A DNA stretch of 64,000 nucleotides from Acinetobacter sp. SFB (GTDB lineage Bacteria > Pseudomonadota > Gammaproteobacteria > Pseudomonadales > Moraxellaceae): NCBI RefSeq assembly GCF_001647545.1, contig NZ_LSZH01000001.1, positions 271,815 to 335,814 on the forward strand, written 5' to 3'. The notes under the pieces were generated by a model. The model was given only the letters and a program-made list of their open reading frames with translations, was not told where the DNA came from and searched no databases. A program made the position numbers and the translations under genes. The stretch's first letter is position 1, and every line of letters begins with the position of its first letter. Shown here piece by piece: positions 21,447 to 30,518 of this stretch.

Positions 21447-22028
21447 ATGAATATGGATGATTTATATGACATTACATTAAAAGTAGATAATTTTACTGAA
21501 GAAAATTGGAGGGAACTACTTTCAAGTACACTGCCAAATTCTGAAAAAATTTTGCTTATAGATATTTTGATTAAATTTAACGAGTTAGAGTATGAGGTTA
21601 AAAGGTTAGTAGCCTATGAAGGAATAAAAACATATAAAAATGAAATAAAAACGCTTCCACTAGCACAACTATTGTTAAATATTGAAATTATTAAATATTT
21701 TGATGATGACATAGTTTTATTATTACAGAAATTAAATATGAATTTATTTTTAAGAAATTTAATCGCACATTCTATCCCTAAAATAGTTAAGAATAAATAT
21801 ATTCTATTTTTGTCTCATGATTTTATTGAAGCTAAAAAGATGAGAGTAGAAGCGAATAGAGATAGTTATAAGTATCGGGATCTCAGTAGAACGAAAGCGT
21901 TGATTAATAAGCCGTTTGAATCAGACTTAAGTAATTATAGTATAATGAGAGTAAGAGATTTAGAAAGGTATTTAGAACTTTTGGAATATATCAAACCCAA
22001 AATTGAAAAAATTGTCAGTAAAATATAA
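21447..22028 (+). CDS. Unknown protein with an Rx4H (HEPN-like) motif, very A+T-rich
   Basis: I do not recognise this 193-residue protein. It is rich in Leu, Ile, Lys and Asn, and predicted mostly helical with no signal peptide or membrane segment. FLRNLIAHSIPK (Arg103, His108) fits the R-N-x3-H pattern of HEPN domains, many of which are RNases in toxin-antitoxin and defence systems. Base composition is clearly more A+T-rich than its neighbours, which suggests recent acquisition. The start ATGAATATGGATG follows a GGGAAT sequence; the second ATG two codons later is possible. No antitoxin-like gene (such as a MNT nucleotidyltransferase) adjoins it. Confidence 0.6.
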   Translation: MNMDDLYDITLKVDNFTEENWRELLSSTLPNSEKILLIDILIKFNELEYEVKRLVAYEGIKTYKNEIKTLPLAQLLLNIEIIKYFDDDIVLLLQKLNMNLFLRNLIAHSIPKIVKNKYILFLSHDFIEAKKMRVEANRDSYKYRDLSRTKALINKPFESDLSNYSIMRVRDLERYLELLEYIKPKIEKIVSKI

Positions 22029-22085
22029 TTAGAATTAAGTCAAAACTAAATTTTTTTGATTATTAAAGTTGAATATATGAAAAAT

Positions 22086-22111
22086 AAAGCCCATCAATCG
22101 ATAGGCTTTTT
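22086..22111. terminator. Bidirectional terminator between 22028 and the Sel1 gene
   Basis: AAAGCC (22086-22091) and GGCTTT (22104-22109) close a hairpin extended by ATC/GAT around AATC, with T and A runs outside. Confidence 0.7.
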
Positions 22112-22118
22112 CATCTCA

Positions 22119-22631
22119 TTATTCTTCAGTAGATTGAGCTTTATCATGCCAATAATCGGCTTTTTCATCATCCACATCGACACCTAAACCGTGTTCATAA
22201 ATGCAGGCCAAATCGCGCATGGCTTGAGCTTCACCCAGTTCAGCGGCTTGCTTGACCAATTCAACCGACTTGGTCACGTCTTTTTCTACCACATCGCCAC
22301 GGCGATAAAAATTCGATAATTCTAAAAGAGCAGCAGGATGTTTATGTTTCGCGGCTTGTTCTAACCAGCGGTAAGCATGTTCAAAATAGGTTTTTGCTTC
22401 CTTCGGATCTTCTTCCAGTATGTCTTTTGCATAAAATGCATAACCTTCACCCAGCCAGTACATGGCTTCAACATGCCCCAGTTGGGCAGCTTTGAGTGCC
22501 CATTCTTCAGCAAGTGCAACATGTTCATCATTTTCACTTTGCATATAAATTTCAGCAAGCTCAAATTGTGCATCACGATTGCCTGCCATCGCACGGTTAA
22601 AAAGTTCGGTAGAAATAGGGAGATCAGACAT
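22119..22631 (-). CDS. Sel1-repeat (tetratricopeptide-like) protein
   Basis: This 170-residue protein consists of Sel1-like repeats: AEEWALKAAQLGHVEAMYWLGEGYA (quoted in part: AAQLGHVEAMYWLGEGY), AYRWLEQAAKHKHPAALLELSNFY, and VELVKQAAELGEAQAMRDLACIYEHGLG. Such repeats form helical solenoids that bind other proteins. No signal peptide is seen, so it is probably cytoplasmic. The partner is unknown. It is convergent with the A+T-rich gene before it and stands alone. Confidence 0.85.
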   Translation of the reverse strand: MSDLPISTELFNRAMAGNRDAQFELAEIYMQSENDEHVALAEEWALKAAQLGHVEAMYWLGEGYAFYAKDILEEDPKEAKTYFEHAYRWLEQAAKHKHPAALLELSNFYRRGDVVEKDVTKSVELVKQAAELGEAQAMRDLACIYEHGLGVDVDDEKADYWHDKAQSTEE

Positions 22632-22677
22632 TCAAAAATCCAAAGCACATAATTGCTATAGCCTAAATGTTTGGCAC

Positions 22678-22706
22678 AAAAAAGCCAATCCGAAGATTGG
22701 CTTTTT
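22678..22706. terminator. Bidirectional terminator upstream of the Sel1 gene
   Basis: GCCAATC (22684-22690) pairs with GATTGGC (22695-22701) around CGAA, flanked by five A and five T residues. It ends the small gene at 22720-22863 (minus strand). Confidence 0.85.
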
Positions 22707-22719
22707 ACACTGTTCAGTT

Positions 22720-22863
22720 TTAGATAAAAGAGGTAAATGTGCTGATAATCCAAATTATTGCGGTTGCAATTGCGATCTTCTTAACCTGGGATTCGATGTA
22801 ACTTAAATACAATCCGATAAATAAAGCCGAGAAGGTAAGTACACCCACCCAATAGCTGATCAT
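22720..22863 (-). CDS. Small two-helix membrane protein
   Basis: The likely product starts MISYWVGVLTFSALFIG and has 47 residues, with two hydrophobic stretches (about residues 3-20 and 28-46) separated by a short charged turn SQVKK. A longer version beginning at 22911 would add 16 residues and lacks a better ribosome binding site. AAGG lies upstream at a long spacing. A strong terminator follows at once, which supports a real transcript. No function can be named. Confidence 0.5.
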   Translation of the reverse strand: MISYWVGVLTFSALFIGLYLSYIESQVKKIAIATAIIWIISTFTSFI

Positions 22864-23070
22864 CTTGCTTAAATTTCCTTGTAAATATACAGCACTAAGG
22901 CGGAGCAGCAAACTTCAGCCGGAAATACGGATAAGACAGTTTTTAGATACTTTAAGCTTACAATGAAAAATTTAATTTGGTTTTTAGACATGCACATCTG
23001 GTTACGACACAATCTGATTGAAATACAAGGAGGGCAAAAATTAAAACCAATCTTTGATTTAAAATCACAA

Positions 23071-23099
23071 AAAAAACAGCGACTGAAGTCGCTGTTTTT
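23071..23099 (-). terminator. Terminator after the Tim44-like gene
   Basis: ACAGCGACT (23076-23084) pairs with AGTCGCTGT (23087-23095), loop TGAA; on the minus strand it is followed by a long U run. Confidence 0.9.
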
Positions 23100-23112
23100 A
23101 GCTCAAAAGACC

Positions 23113-24084
23113 TTAAGCCTCTTGTTGAATACCGGCAACCAACCATTCCTGGTTAGAAGCTGCAGGTTTGGTGAAATGCCAAACTTCTGCAAAAGGTTGC
23201 GGTAAGCTGTTTAAATCTTCGCTTACAGTACCCGTGAAACGTACGCTCACCACATACTGACCATTTTCAGTTGAAGAATCGACCACCATCGCATTGAGGT
23301 TAGAGAATTCAGCAACGTCTTGGTCTTGGTTTGCCATAATGTCGTTATGCATAGACTGATAAAGATCAGGCGTTAAATAACGTTGAATTTCAGCAATATT
23401 ACTGGCTGTATTCATGGACTGAATATGGTTGAAGCGCTGACGAGCAACACGTAAGAATGCAGCAGGTTCAGTACCATCTGGCAATTGATTGCCATTGCTG
23501 GTTGAAGCCGCACCAAAAGGCGCTTGAGTTGCTGCACCTGCAGAACCACCTACGGATTGACCAAAAATATTGCTGCTGTCATTTGACGTACGTGGTGCTG
23601 CATTTTGTTGACCAAACGGTGCTGTATTGCCAGCATTGTTTGGTGCATAGGGATTGTTAGCGGCTAGTTTTTTTTTTGCACCGAATTTACGGAACAAGAA
23701 GAATGCGATTGCAGCTGCTAGAAGAATCCAGATCCAGCCTGGAAGTCCGCCTTTTTCTTCCTGCTGTTGTGCTGTAGCATCAGCACTGCTTGCAGCAGGT
23801 TTGTCATCTGCCAGTGCATTCGCTGCAACTGCACCAATCGCAGCACCGGCAACACCAGCAGCAACCATTTTACCTACGCCAGAACCTGATTTTTGAGCAG
23901 GTGCGGTAGTCGGTTGTTGGGCAGGAGTAGCTTGACGCGGTTGTTGGTAAGACTGGGTTGGAGCAGCAGAACGACTCATGCCGTGGCTTTTACCACCACC
24001 TGCACGTTTCGCTTCAGCCATTGGTGCAACCACCAAAGCTGCCATTAAAAGACCTGCCATCAAACCACGCTGTCGAACTTCCAT
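23113..24084 (-). CDS. Tim44-like domain protein, exported or membrane-anchored
   Basis: This 323-residue protein starts with a signal-like segment GLMAGLLMAALVVAPMAEAKR, then a Gln/Ala/Pro-rich stretch, a glycine-rich hydrophobic region (GKMVAAGVAGAAIGAVAAN, cited in part) and a clear membrane segment LPGWIWILLAAAIAFFLF near residue 120. After a low-complexity linker, residues 205-320 form a Tim44-like domain (FLRVARQRFNHIQSM, IQRYLTPDLYQSMH, EVWHFTKPA), related to the mitochondrial import factor and MlpL45. Bacterial members are widespread but their role is unclear. It is the last gene before a strong terminator, with radA upstream on the same strand but separated by 112 bases. Confidence 0.85.
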   Translation of the reverse strand: MEVRQRGLMAGLLMAALVVAPMAEAKRAGGGKSHGMSRSAAPTQSYQQPRQATPAQQPTTAPAQKSGSGVGKMVAAGVAGAAIGAVAANALADDKPAASSADATAQQQEEKGGLPGWIWILLAAAIAFFLFRKFGAKKKLAANNPYAPNNAGNTAPFGQQNAAPRTSNDSSNIFGQSVGGSAGAATQAPFGAASTSNGNQLPDGTEPAAFLRVARQRFNHIQSMNTASNIAEIQRYLTPDLYQSMHNDIMANQDQDVAEFSNLNAMVVDSSTENGQYVVSVRFTGTVSEDLNSLPQPFAEVWHFTKPAASNQEWLVAGIQQEA

Positions 24085-24196
24085 CGAATTTTTCCTAAAT
24101 AAAAAGTAAATTGTAGCCCTATAGTTATGCAGTCATTTGCACCGAATTTCAATATCAAAATGGTGTTTTTTTACATAATTTTTCATATGTTAAAGC

Positions 24197-25588
24197 TTAA
24201 GCCAATTCTTCACTTAAGCTCATGGCTTCGCTGAGTGCTTCATGTAAACGTGCTACAGAAATGATCTGTACACCGGGAATCGGTTTTTGTGGCGCATTGC
24301 CTCTAGGCAGAATAATGTATTTAAAACCATGTTTAACCGCTTCTTTTAAGCGTTCCTGGCCATTCGGCACAGGGCGAATTTCACCCGATAGCCCCACTTC
24401 GCCAAACACAGCCAGTTGCTGAGGTAATGCTTTACCACGCAAGCTTGAAGCACAAGCCAGTAAAACGGCAAGGTCAGAGCCTGTTTCAGTAATTTTTAAA
24501 CCGCCGACCACATTAACATAGACATCTTGTCCTGCAGTTTGTACGCCACCATGACGATGCATCACCGCAAGTAGCATATTCAACCGGTTTTGATCTAAAC
24601 CTAAAGCGACACGACGCGGTTGACCGTGTGCATCGTCTACCAAGGCTTGTACTTCAACAAGTAGGGGACGTGTACCTTCACGACTAATCATCACAATCGA
24701 ACCAGGAATGGCTTCATCGTAACGACTGAGGAAAATAGCGGATGGATTGGAAACTTCACGCAGGCCTTTCTCGGTCATGCCAAACACGCCCAATTCATTG
24801 ACTGCACCAAAACGGTTTTTTACTGCACGAATCATGCGGTAACGCGAGTCAGATTGACCTTCAAAATATAAAACACAATCGACCATATGTTCTAAAACAC
24901 GCGGACCCGCTAAAGCACCTTCTTTGGTCACATGCCCCACCAGAAATAATGAGGTGCCACTATTTTTAGCAAAACGGGTCAGTAAAGCGGCAGATTCACG
25001 AATTTGGGAAACGCCGCCCGGTGCAGATTGCAGCGTTTCAGTGTAAAGCGTTTGGATCGAATCGAGAATGGCAACCGCAGGACGCACTTGCGCCAACACT
25101 TCACAAATCCGCTCCACACAGGTTTCTGCCATGACTTGAAGATGTTCTGTCGGTAACTCTAAGCGGTGGGCACGCAATGCGACTTGCGAAAGTGATTCCT
25201 CACCGGTGACATACAGCGCAGAGCTTTGTGCCGAGGCCATATGCGTAGCGGTTTGTAAAAGAATCGTGGATTTACCGATACCCGGATCACCACCAATCAG
25301 CACCACAGAACCCGTCACCAAGCCACCGCCCAGAACACGGTCAAATTCACTAATACCAGTCGCCAGACGTGATTCATGTGAAACGGAAACTTTATTTAAG
25401 GTCGTAATATTGGCGACTTGACCTGCATAACCGCCACTTATTTTCGGTTGCGCACGATGAGTCACGGCAGGTGCAATGCTGACTTCGGTCAGACTGTTCC
25501 ATTCACCACATTCGCTACATTGACCTGCCCATTTTAGATGGTCAGCACCACATTGTTCACATCGATAAACACTTTTCGCTTTGGCCAT
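24197..25588 (-). CDS. radA: DNA repair and recombination protein RadA
   Basis: This 463-residue RecA-like ATPase promotes branch migration in recombination and natural transformation. The N-terminal C4 zinc finger (CEQCGADHLKWAGQCSEC, residues 10-27) leads to Walker A GGDPGIGKST near residue 95, Walker B VAILDSIQTLY, the RadA-specific KNRFGAVNELGVF near residue 255, and a C-terminal Lon protease-like domain (GEVGLSGEIRPV). Length matches E. coli RadA (460). Acinetobacter species are often naturally competent, and comEC is also in this window. Agreement with the family is complete. Confidence 0.97.
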   Translation of the reverse strand: MAKAKSVYRCEQCGADHLKWAGQCSECGEWNSLTEVSIAPAVTHRAQPKISGGYAGQVANITTLNKVSVSHESRLATGISEFDRVLGGGLVTGSVVLIGGDPGIGKSTILLQTATHMASAQSSALYVTGEESLSQVALRAHRLELPTEHLQVMAETCVERICEVLAQVRPAVAILDSIQTLYTETLQSAPGGVSQIRESAALLTRFAKNSGTSLFLVGHVTKEGALAGPRVLEHMVDCVLYFEGQSDSRYRMIRAVKNRFGAVNELGVFGMTEKGLREVSNPSAIFLSRYDEAIPGSIVMISREGTRPLLVEVQALVDDAHGQPRRVALGLDQNRLNMLLAVMHRHGGVQTAGQDVYVNVVGGLKITETGSDLAVLLACASSLRGKALPQQLAVFGEVGLSGEIRPVPNGQERLKEAVKHGFKYIILPRGNAPQKPIPGVQIISVARLHEALSEAMSLSEELA

Positions 25589-25651
25589 ATTTTTTATTTG
25601 AAATATACAAAAATTGGAAACTGGCTACAGCATACAGCGCTAGATGCAAAT

Positions 25652-25676
25652 AAAAAAGCCACCGCTAAGGTGGCTT
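25652..25676 (-). terminator. Terminator after the AGCS symporter gene
   Basis: AAGCCACC (25656-25663) pairs with GGTGGCTT (25669-25676) around five bases, with a U run on the minus strand. Confidence 0.85.
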
Positions 25677-25701
25677 GTTGGTCATGATAAAAAAACTTGA
25701 A

Positions 25702-27060
25702 TTAATACAGTTCGCCGGATTTACGTTTTGCGATAAAGTCTTTCGATTCTTTCACAATAACGCCTGACAACAACAGTAAAGCTATTAAGTTTGGAACTGC
25801 CATCAAACCATTGAAAGTATCGGCAAATAACCAGACCAAATCCAGCGTGGCGATACAGCCAATGAAAACTGAAGCGATATAAATCACCCGATACACCAGA
25901 ACGTACTTTTCTCCAAAAATATAAGTACAGCATTTTTCACCGTAATAACACCAACCTAAAATAGTGGAATAGGCAAAGAAAATAATACCGAAGGTCACTA
26001 CCCAACCGCCCACACCCGGCAATAATTGATCAAAAATATGAGTCGTCAGCACGGCACCCGTTTCATTTCCAAAACTATTGCCGGCCATAATGAAACCCAT
26101 CACCAAGACGATACCGGTAATACTACATACGATGATGGTGTCAATAAATGTCCCGGTCATTGAAACAAGACCCTGACGTGCAGGATGATCGGTTTTTGCC
26201 GCTGCGGCTGCAATAGGCGCAGAACCCATACCTGCTTCGTTCGAGAAGACACCACGTGCGACCCCGTAACGAATCACAGCACCAATTGCACCACCTGCAA
26301 CTGCTTCACCGGTAAAGGCATCTTTAAAGATTAATTCCAAGGCAGGCATCACTAGATCAAGATTGTTTAGAATAATGACCAGACCACCTGCAACATAACC
26401 AATCGCCATAATAGGCACAATCAGGGTCGCTGCCTTGGCAATCGATCGAATACCGCCTAAAATCACCAATGCCGAGAAGACAGTAATCACAATGCCCGTG
26501 ATCCAAGTTTCAATGCCCATACTGTTTTGCACCGCAAGTGCCACGGTATTGGACTGTACTGAACTGCCAATACCAAAAGAAGCCACTGTGCCAAAGAATG
26601 CAAAAATCAGCGCAAGCCATTTCCACTTTAAGCCCTGTTCGATGTAATACATCGGCCCACCGGACATCAGACCATTTTCATTTTTAACGCGATATTTGAC
26701 TGCCAATACGCCTTCACCATATTTGCTTGCCATGCCAAATAAAGCCGTCATCCACATCCAGAAGACAGCGCCAGGACCACCCAGAACGCATGCTGTCGCA
26801 ACACCTGCGATATTACCGGTACCAATGGTGGCGGAGAGTGCCGTCATCAGGGAGGCAAAGTGTGAAATATCTCCTGCGTGTGATTTAGCTTGAGGATGCT
26901 TGCCAAAAACCTGTTTAAAGGCCAAAGGCAGCATACGGAATTGCCAGAACATGAGGCGGAATGTGAGAAATACACCGGTACCCACTATCAGTACCAGCAT
27001 ATATGGACCCCAAACCCATCCGCTGAGTGTTTCCATTATTGACTGTAAATTTTGCATCAT
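25702..27060 (-). CDS. Alanine or glycine:cation symporter, AGCS family
   Basis: This 452-residue inner-membrane protein has about ten hydrophobic segments and imports alanine or glycine with sodium. Family motifs are visible: SALSATIGTGNIAGVATA near residue 70, GPGAVFWMWMTALFGMASKYGE (quoted in part: FWMWMTALFGMASKYGE), GLMSGGPMYYIEQGL, and GVFSNEAGMGSAPIAAA near residue 270. The name agcS or alsT would be reasonable but the substrate cannot be read from sequence. It is divergent from cycA, sharing a 408-base A+T-rich gap, and D-alanine/glycine uptake by cycA gives the two genes a common theme. Confidence 0.92.
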   Translation of the reverse strand: MMQNLQSIMETLSGWVWGPYMLVLIVGTGVFLTFRLMFWQFRMLPLAFKQVFGKHPQAKSHAGDISHFASLMTALSATIGTGNIAGVATACVLGGPGAVFWMWMTALFGMASKYGEGVLAVKYRVKNENGLMSGGPMYYIEQGLKWKWLALIFAFFGTVASFGIGSSVQSNTVALAVQNSMGIETWITGIVITVFSALVILGGIRSIAKAATLIVPIMAIGYVAGGLVIILNNLDLVMPALELIFKDAFTGEAVAGGAIGAVIRYGVARGVFSNEAGMGSAPIAAAAAKTDHPARQGLVSMTGTFIDTIIVCSITGIVLVMGFIMAGNSFGNETGAVLTTHIFDQLLPGVGGWVVTFGIIFFAYSTILGWCYYGEKCCTYIFGEKYVLVYRVIYIASVFIGCIATLDLVWLFADTFNGLMAVPNLIALLLLSGVIVKESKDFIAKRKSGELY

Positions 27061-27468
27061 ATTTTCTTCTTGTCGTCCTGAGTTTGGTAAATGGCTTATT
27101 TAGATTTATCAATGCTTAAGCAAGTGATGTGCCATATTTAGATCTTCCTGATTATTTGCTATAACGAGACTGAATTTTTATTCCTTATGCTTTAAAAGTG
27201 CTTTAATTTTTGTTTGTCGAAAATTCAATTTTTATCAGCATATTCTTTTGGTTATTTATTTTTTAGCTAAAGTTCAGCACTTTTACAAGCATTAAAAATG
27301 AATTATTAATGTTTATTTTTAAATCAATTATTCACCAGTTAAGTGTATGAGAAAAATAAATTAACTTTTTTACTTAATTAGAAAATATAGATAGTTCACA
27401 ATTTTTTGTTGTTTTCTCTGTTTTTTGCGGTAATTTGTTGCGATAGACGTCGAAGATGAATGAAATAA
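27061..27468. other. Shared divergent promoter region, no gene seen
   Basis: This 408-base gap is very A+T-rich and must hold promoters for the minus-strand symporter and plus-strand cycA. I see no ORF with a ribosome binding site and no strong hairpin or long palindrome. Curved A/T tracts near 27300-27400 would suit H-NS, IHF or Lrp-type binding, but that is inference. Confidence 0.5.
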
Positions 27469-28872
27469 ATGTCAAATCAAAATACAGGTTCGACCAGTGA
27501 AGGTGGTGAACTACAACGGAGTCTGTCTAATCGACATTTGCAATTGATTGCAATAGGCGGGGCAATTGGTACCGGTTTATTCATGGGCTCAGGTAAAACC
27601 ATCAGCCTGGCCGGACCTTCAATTCTGATCATTTATATGATTATTGGTTTTATGGTTTTTTTGGTCATGCGTGCGCTTGGCGAACTGTTACTGTCTAACC
27701 TGCAATACAAGTCTTTTATTGATTTTGCGACAGATTTAATCGGTCCATGGGCAGGTTATTTTGTCGGCTGGACCTATTGGCTGTGCTGGATCACCATCGG
27801 TATTGCTGACTTATCCGCGATTATTTATTACCTGCAATTCTTTAACGGAGGGCTGCCGTTTACGCCTGGCGAAGGGGTAATGATCAGTATGGCGGCCATC
27901 ATCTTTATTATGGGCTTGAATCTGGTTACCGTTAAATTATTCGGTGAATTAGAGTTCTGGTTTGCCTTAATCAAGATTATTGCCATTGTGGTCCTGATTG
28001 CTGTCGGTTTGTGGATGATCTTTACCGGCTTCACTTCAACTGCAGGTGAAGTAGCGTCATTTACCCATCTCTGGGCACATGACGGGATTTTTCCCACCGG
28101 AGTATCCGGGTTTCTGGCAGGTTTCCAGATTGCGATCTTTGCCTTTGTTGGGGTAGAGCTAGTCGGTACAACTGCGGCTGAAACCAAAGATCCAGAGCGC
28201 AACTTGCCTAAAGCGGTCAACTCGATTCCGATTCGTATCATCATTTTCTACGTGTTGGCCTTGGTGATTGTGATGTCGGTAACGCCGTGGAATAAAATTG
28301 ATCCAACCATTAGTCCGTTTGTAAATCTGTTTAGTCAAGCGGGTATTGCAGCTGCGGCAATTATCATGAACTTGGTAGTATTGTCTTCAGTCATGTCATC
28401 CATGAACAGTGGGGTATTCTCGACCAGTCGTATGCTGTTTGGTCTTTCACGTGAAGAGCAAGGTCCAAAAGCGTTTGGACATTTAAATAAGCGTGCTGTT
28501 CCTGCGAATGCTTTGTATTTCTCTGCGGTGTGTTTACTTCTGGGTGCTGCACTTCAGTACTTTGTACCAAACACGGTGGAAGCCTTTACTTTGGCAACCA
28601 CGCTTTCAACCATCCTGTTCATCTGTGTCTGGTTGATGATTATCTGGAGTTATATTGTTTATTATAAAACTCGTCCAGAACTGCATGCCAAGTCAACCTT
28701 TAAACTACCGGGTGGATTGTTTACCTGTTGGTTGGTGATCATCTTCTTTATTGGCATGATTTACGTCTTGTCCTTAGAAGCAGATACCATGAAAGCGCTG
28801 ATGGTGAGTCCAATCTGGTTCATTATTTTGATTATTGGTTACTTTGGTTTCTACAAACCGAAACATAAATAA
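27469..28872 (+). CDS. cycA: D-serine/D-alanine/glycine transporter
   Basis: This 467-residue amino-acid permease (APC superfamily, AAT family) has twelve predicted membrane segments. The N-terminus LQRSLSNRHLQLIAIGGAIG and GTGLFMGSGKTISLAGPS match the family, and RALGELLLSNLQYKSFIDF with GWTYWLCWI is close to CycA. FAFVGVELVGTTAAETKDPE near residue 225 is the conserved loop. It imports D-alanine, D-serine and glycine with protons. The substrate call rests on overall resemblance to E. coli CycA (470 residues). It ends in a strong terminator and is divergent from the AGCS symporter. Confidence 0.85.
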   Translation: MSNQNTGSTSEGGELQRSLSNRHLQLIAIGGAIGTGLFMGSGKTISLAGPSILIIYMIIGFMVFLVMRALGELLLSNLQYKSFIDFATDLIGPWAGYFVGWTYWLCWITIGIADLSAIIYYLQFFNGGLPFTPGEGVMISMAAIIFIMGLNLVTVKLFGELEFWFALIKIIAIVVLIAVGLWMIFTGFTSTAGEVASFTHLWAHDGIFPTGVSGFLAGFQIAIFAFVGVELVGTTAAETKDPERNLPKAVNSIPIRIIIFYVLALVIVMSVTPWNKIDPTISPFVNLFSQAGIAAAAIIMNLVVLSSVMSSMNSGVFSTSRMLFGLSREEQGPKAFGHLNKRAVPANALYFSAVCLLLGAALQYFVPNTVEAFTLATTLSTILFICVWLMIIWSYIVYYKTRPELHAKSTFKLPGGLFTCWLVIIFFIGMIYVLSLEADTMKALMVSPIWFIILIIGYFGFYKPKHK

Positions 28873-28886
28873 GCCCTTTGTTTGTG

Positions 28887-28918
28887 AAAACGCCAGTTTG
28901 AAACTGGCGTTTTTTTTT
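28887..28918 (+). terminator. Intrinsic terminator after cycA
   Basis: CGCCAGT and ACTGGCG form a stem around TTGAA (28891-28909), preceded by AAAA and followed by nine T residues. Confidence 0.93.
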
Positions 28919-29004
28919 AACTAGCGATAATCTCTAGCGTTTAGCCCTTTGGTCACGGCGGTGATCGAGTTATACTTCTTCGAAAATATAGGATAGGTGG
29001 TCAG

Positions 29005-29223
29005 ATGCGTCTTGTCATTTGCTACATCAGTTTATTGGCAACAGGTGTTGCCTTGGTCGGTTGTGGTCAATCCGGAGCTTTGCAGTTGCCGAGTGACCAG
29101 AATTACGACAAGCGTGCGAAATATTTGTTATATCCCAATGTCGATTCAAAACAGCAATCTTCGCCTAAGGAGGAAGCAGCTCCGGTACAAGAGCTTCCTG
29201 CTTCATCTGCTGAAACGAATTAA
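29005..29223 (+). CDS. lptM: LptM-like small lipoprotein (LPS translocon maturation factor)
   Basis: This 72-residue lipoprotein has a signal peptide and lipobox LVGC with the lipidated cysteine at residue 20, followed by GQSGALQLP, the conserved core of the YifL/LptM family. The rest is a polar, proline-rich tail. In E. coli, LptM binds the LptD-LptE translocon and helps LptD form its native disulphides. Its place just before lysA-dapF-xerC mirrors the E. coli yifL-dapF-xerC order, which supports the call. It lies 37 bases before lysA. Confidence 0.85.
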   Translation: MRLVICYISLLATGVALVGCGQSGALQLPSDQNYDKRAKYLLYPNVDSKQQSSPKEEAAPVQELPASSAETN

Positions 29224-29260
29224 TTTTAATATCTAAACGCGTCATCGAAAGGATACATTC

Positions 29261-30505
29261 ATGAGTTTTACCCGCATTAATGGGGTTCTGCACGCAGAGC
29301 AATGTTCGTTGCAACAACTTGCGCAGCAATTTGGCACGCCACTTTATGTTTATTCAAAGGCTACTTTTGAAAAGCATTATCTCGATATGGATCGTGCATT
29401 TGGCTTTATCGATCATCAAATTTGTTTTGCGGTAAAGTCGAACTCTAATATTGCGGTCTTGAATGTACTGGCGAAACTAGGTGCAGGTTTTGATATTGTC
29501 ACTGGCGGTGAGCTGGCTCGTGTGCTGAAAGCGGGTGGGAATGCAGCTAAAATTGTGTTTTCCGGTTTAGGAAAATCAGAAGCGGACATTAAGAAAGCCT
29601 TAGAAGTCGGTATTGCCTGCTTCAATGTTGAATCCTATGCAGAGCTGGATCGCATTCAAAAAGTGGCGGCTGAACTGGGCAAAAAAGCCCCGATTTCTTT
29701 ACGGGTAAATCCGGATGTCGATGCCAAAACCCATCCCTATATTTCGACCGGTTTAAAAGAAAATAAATTTGGCATTCCATCGGACAGCGTATTTGAAACT
29801 TATCAATATGCAGCATCATTACCGAATCTGAACGTAGTCGGGATCGACTGTCACATCGGTTCACAATTGACCGAAACGCAACCTTTCGTTGATGCGCTTG
29901 ACCGCGTGATCATGATGATTGAGCAACTAAAAGAACTCGGTATCCATTTAAAACACATCGACATTGGTGGTGGTTTGGGGGTTACTTATAAAGATGAAGT
30001 TCCGCCAACTGTTGTCGAATATGCCAATGCGCTGAAACCGGCTTTAGAAAAATTGGGTCTCAAAGTGTATATGGAACCGGGACGTAGCATCTCTGCCAAT
30101 GCAGGTGTGTTACTGACTAAAGTTGATTTGTTGAAACCGACCAATCACCGTAATTTTGCCATTATTGATGCCGCAATGAATGACCTTATTCGTCCTGCTT
30201 TATACGAAGCATGGATGGATATTCAGCAAGTCACTCCACGTAGTGATGTTGAAACCAAAGAGTGGGATGTGGTCGGCGCGATTTGTGAAACCGGTGATTT
30301 TCTCGGTAAAGAACGTCAACTGGCCTTGCAGGAAAATGATGTGCTTGCAGTATTGGGTGCAGGTGCATACGGTTTTGTGATGAGTTCAAACTACAACAGC
30401 CGTGGTCGTGCTGCTGAAGTAATGGTCGATGCTGATCAGGCACATTTGATTCGTGAGCGTGAAAGCATTGAATCATTGTGGGATAAAGAACGTTTATTGC
30501 CTTAA
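29261..30505 (+). CDS. lysA: Diaminopimelate decarboxylase
   Basis: This 414-residue PLP enzyme decarboxylates meso-diaminopimelate to L-lysine, the last step of lysine synthesis. The PLP lysine lies in CFAVKSNSNIAVL near residue 52; GAGFDIVTGGEL, GIDCHIGSQL, IDIGGGLGVTY and MEPGRSISANAG are fold III decarboxylase motifs; GAICETGDFLGKER supplies the catalytic Cys of the partner subunit near residue 341. AAGGA precedes the start. It is followed by dapF after 13 bases, which makes the enzyme's substrate, so the two are clearly one operon. Confidence 0.97.
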   Translation: MSFTRINGVLHAEQCSLQQLAQQFGTPLYVYSKATFEKHYLDMDRAFGFIDHQICFAVKSNSNIAVLNVLAKLGAGFDIVTGGELARVLKAGGNAAKIVFSGLGKSEADIKKALEVGIACFNVESYAELDRIQKVAAELGKKAPISLRVNPDVDAKTHPYISTGLKENKFGIPSDSVFETYQYAASLPNLNVVGIDCHIGSQLTETQPFVDALDRVIMMIEQLKELGIHLKHIDIGGGLGVTYKDEVPPTVVEYANALKPALEKLGLKVYMEPGRSISANAGVLLTKVDLLKPTNHRNFAIIDAAMNDLIRPALYEAWMDIQQVTPRSDVETKEWDVVGAICETGDFLGKERQLALQENDVLAVLGAGAYGFVMSSNYNSRGRAAEVMVDADQAHLIRERESIESLWDKERLLP

Positions 30506-30518
30506 GGAGTAATGCAAG

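Noticed and set aside
22963..23205. Open frame on the plus strand between the small membrane gene and the Tim44-like gene
   Set aside because: It runs across a terminator and into the opposite strand of the Tim44-like gene; composition is not protein-like.
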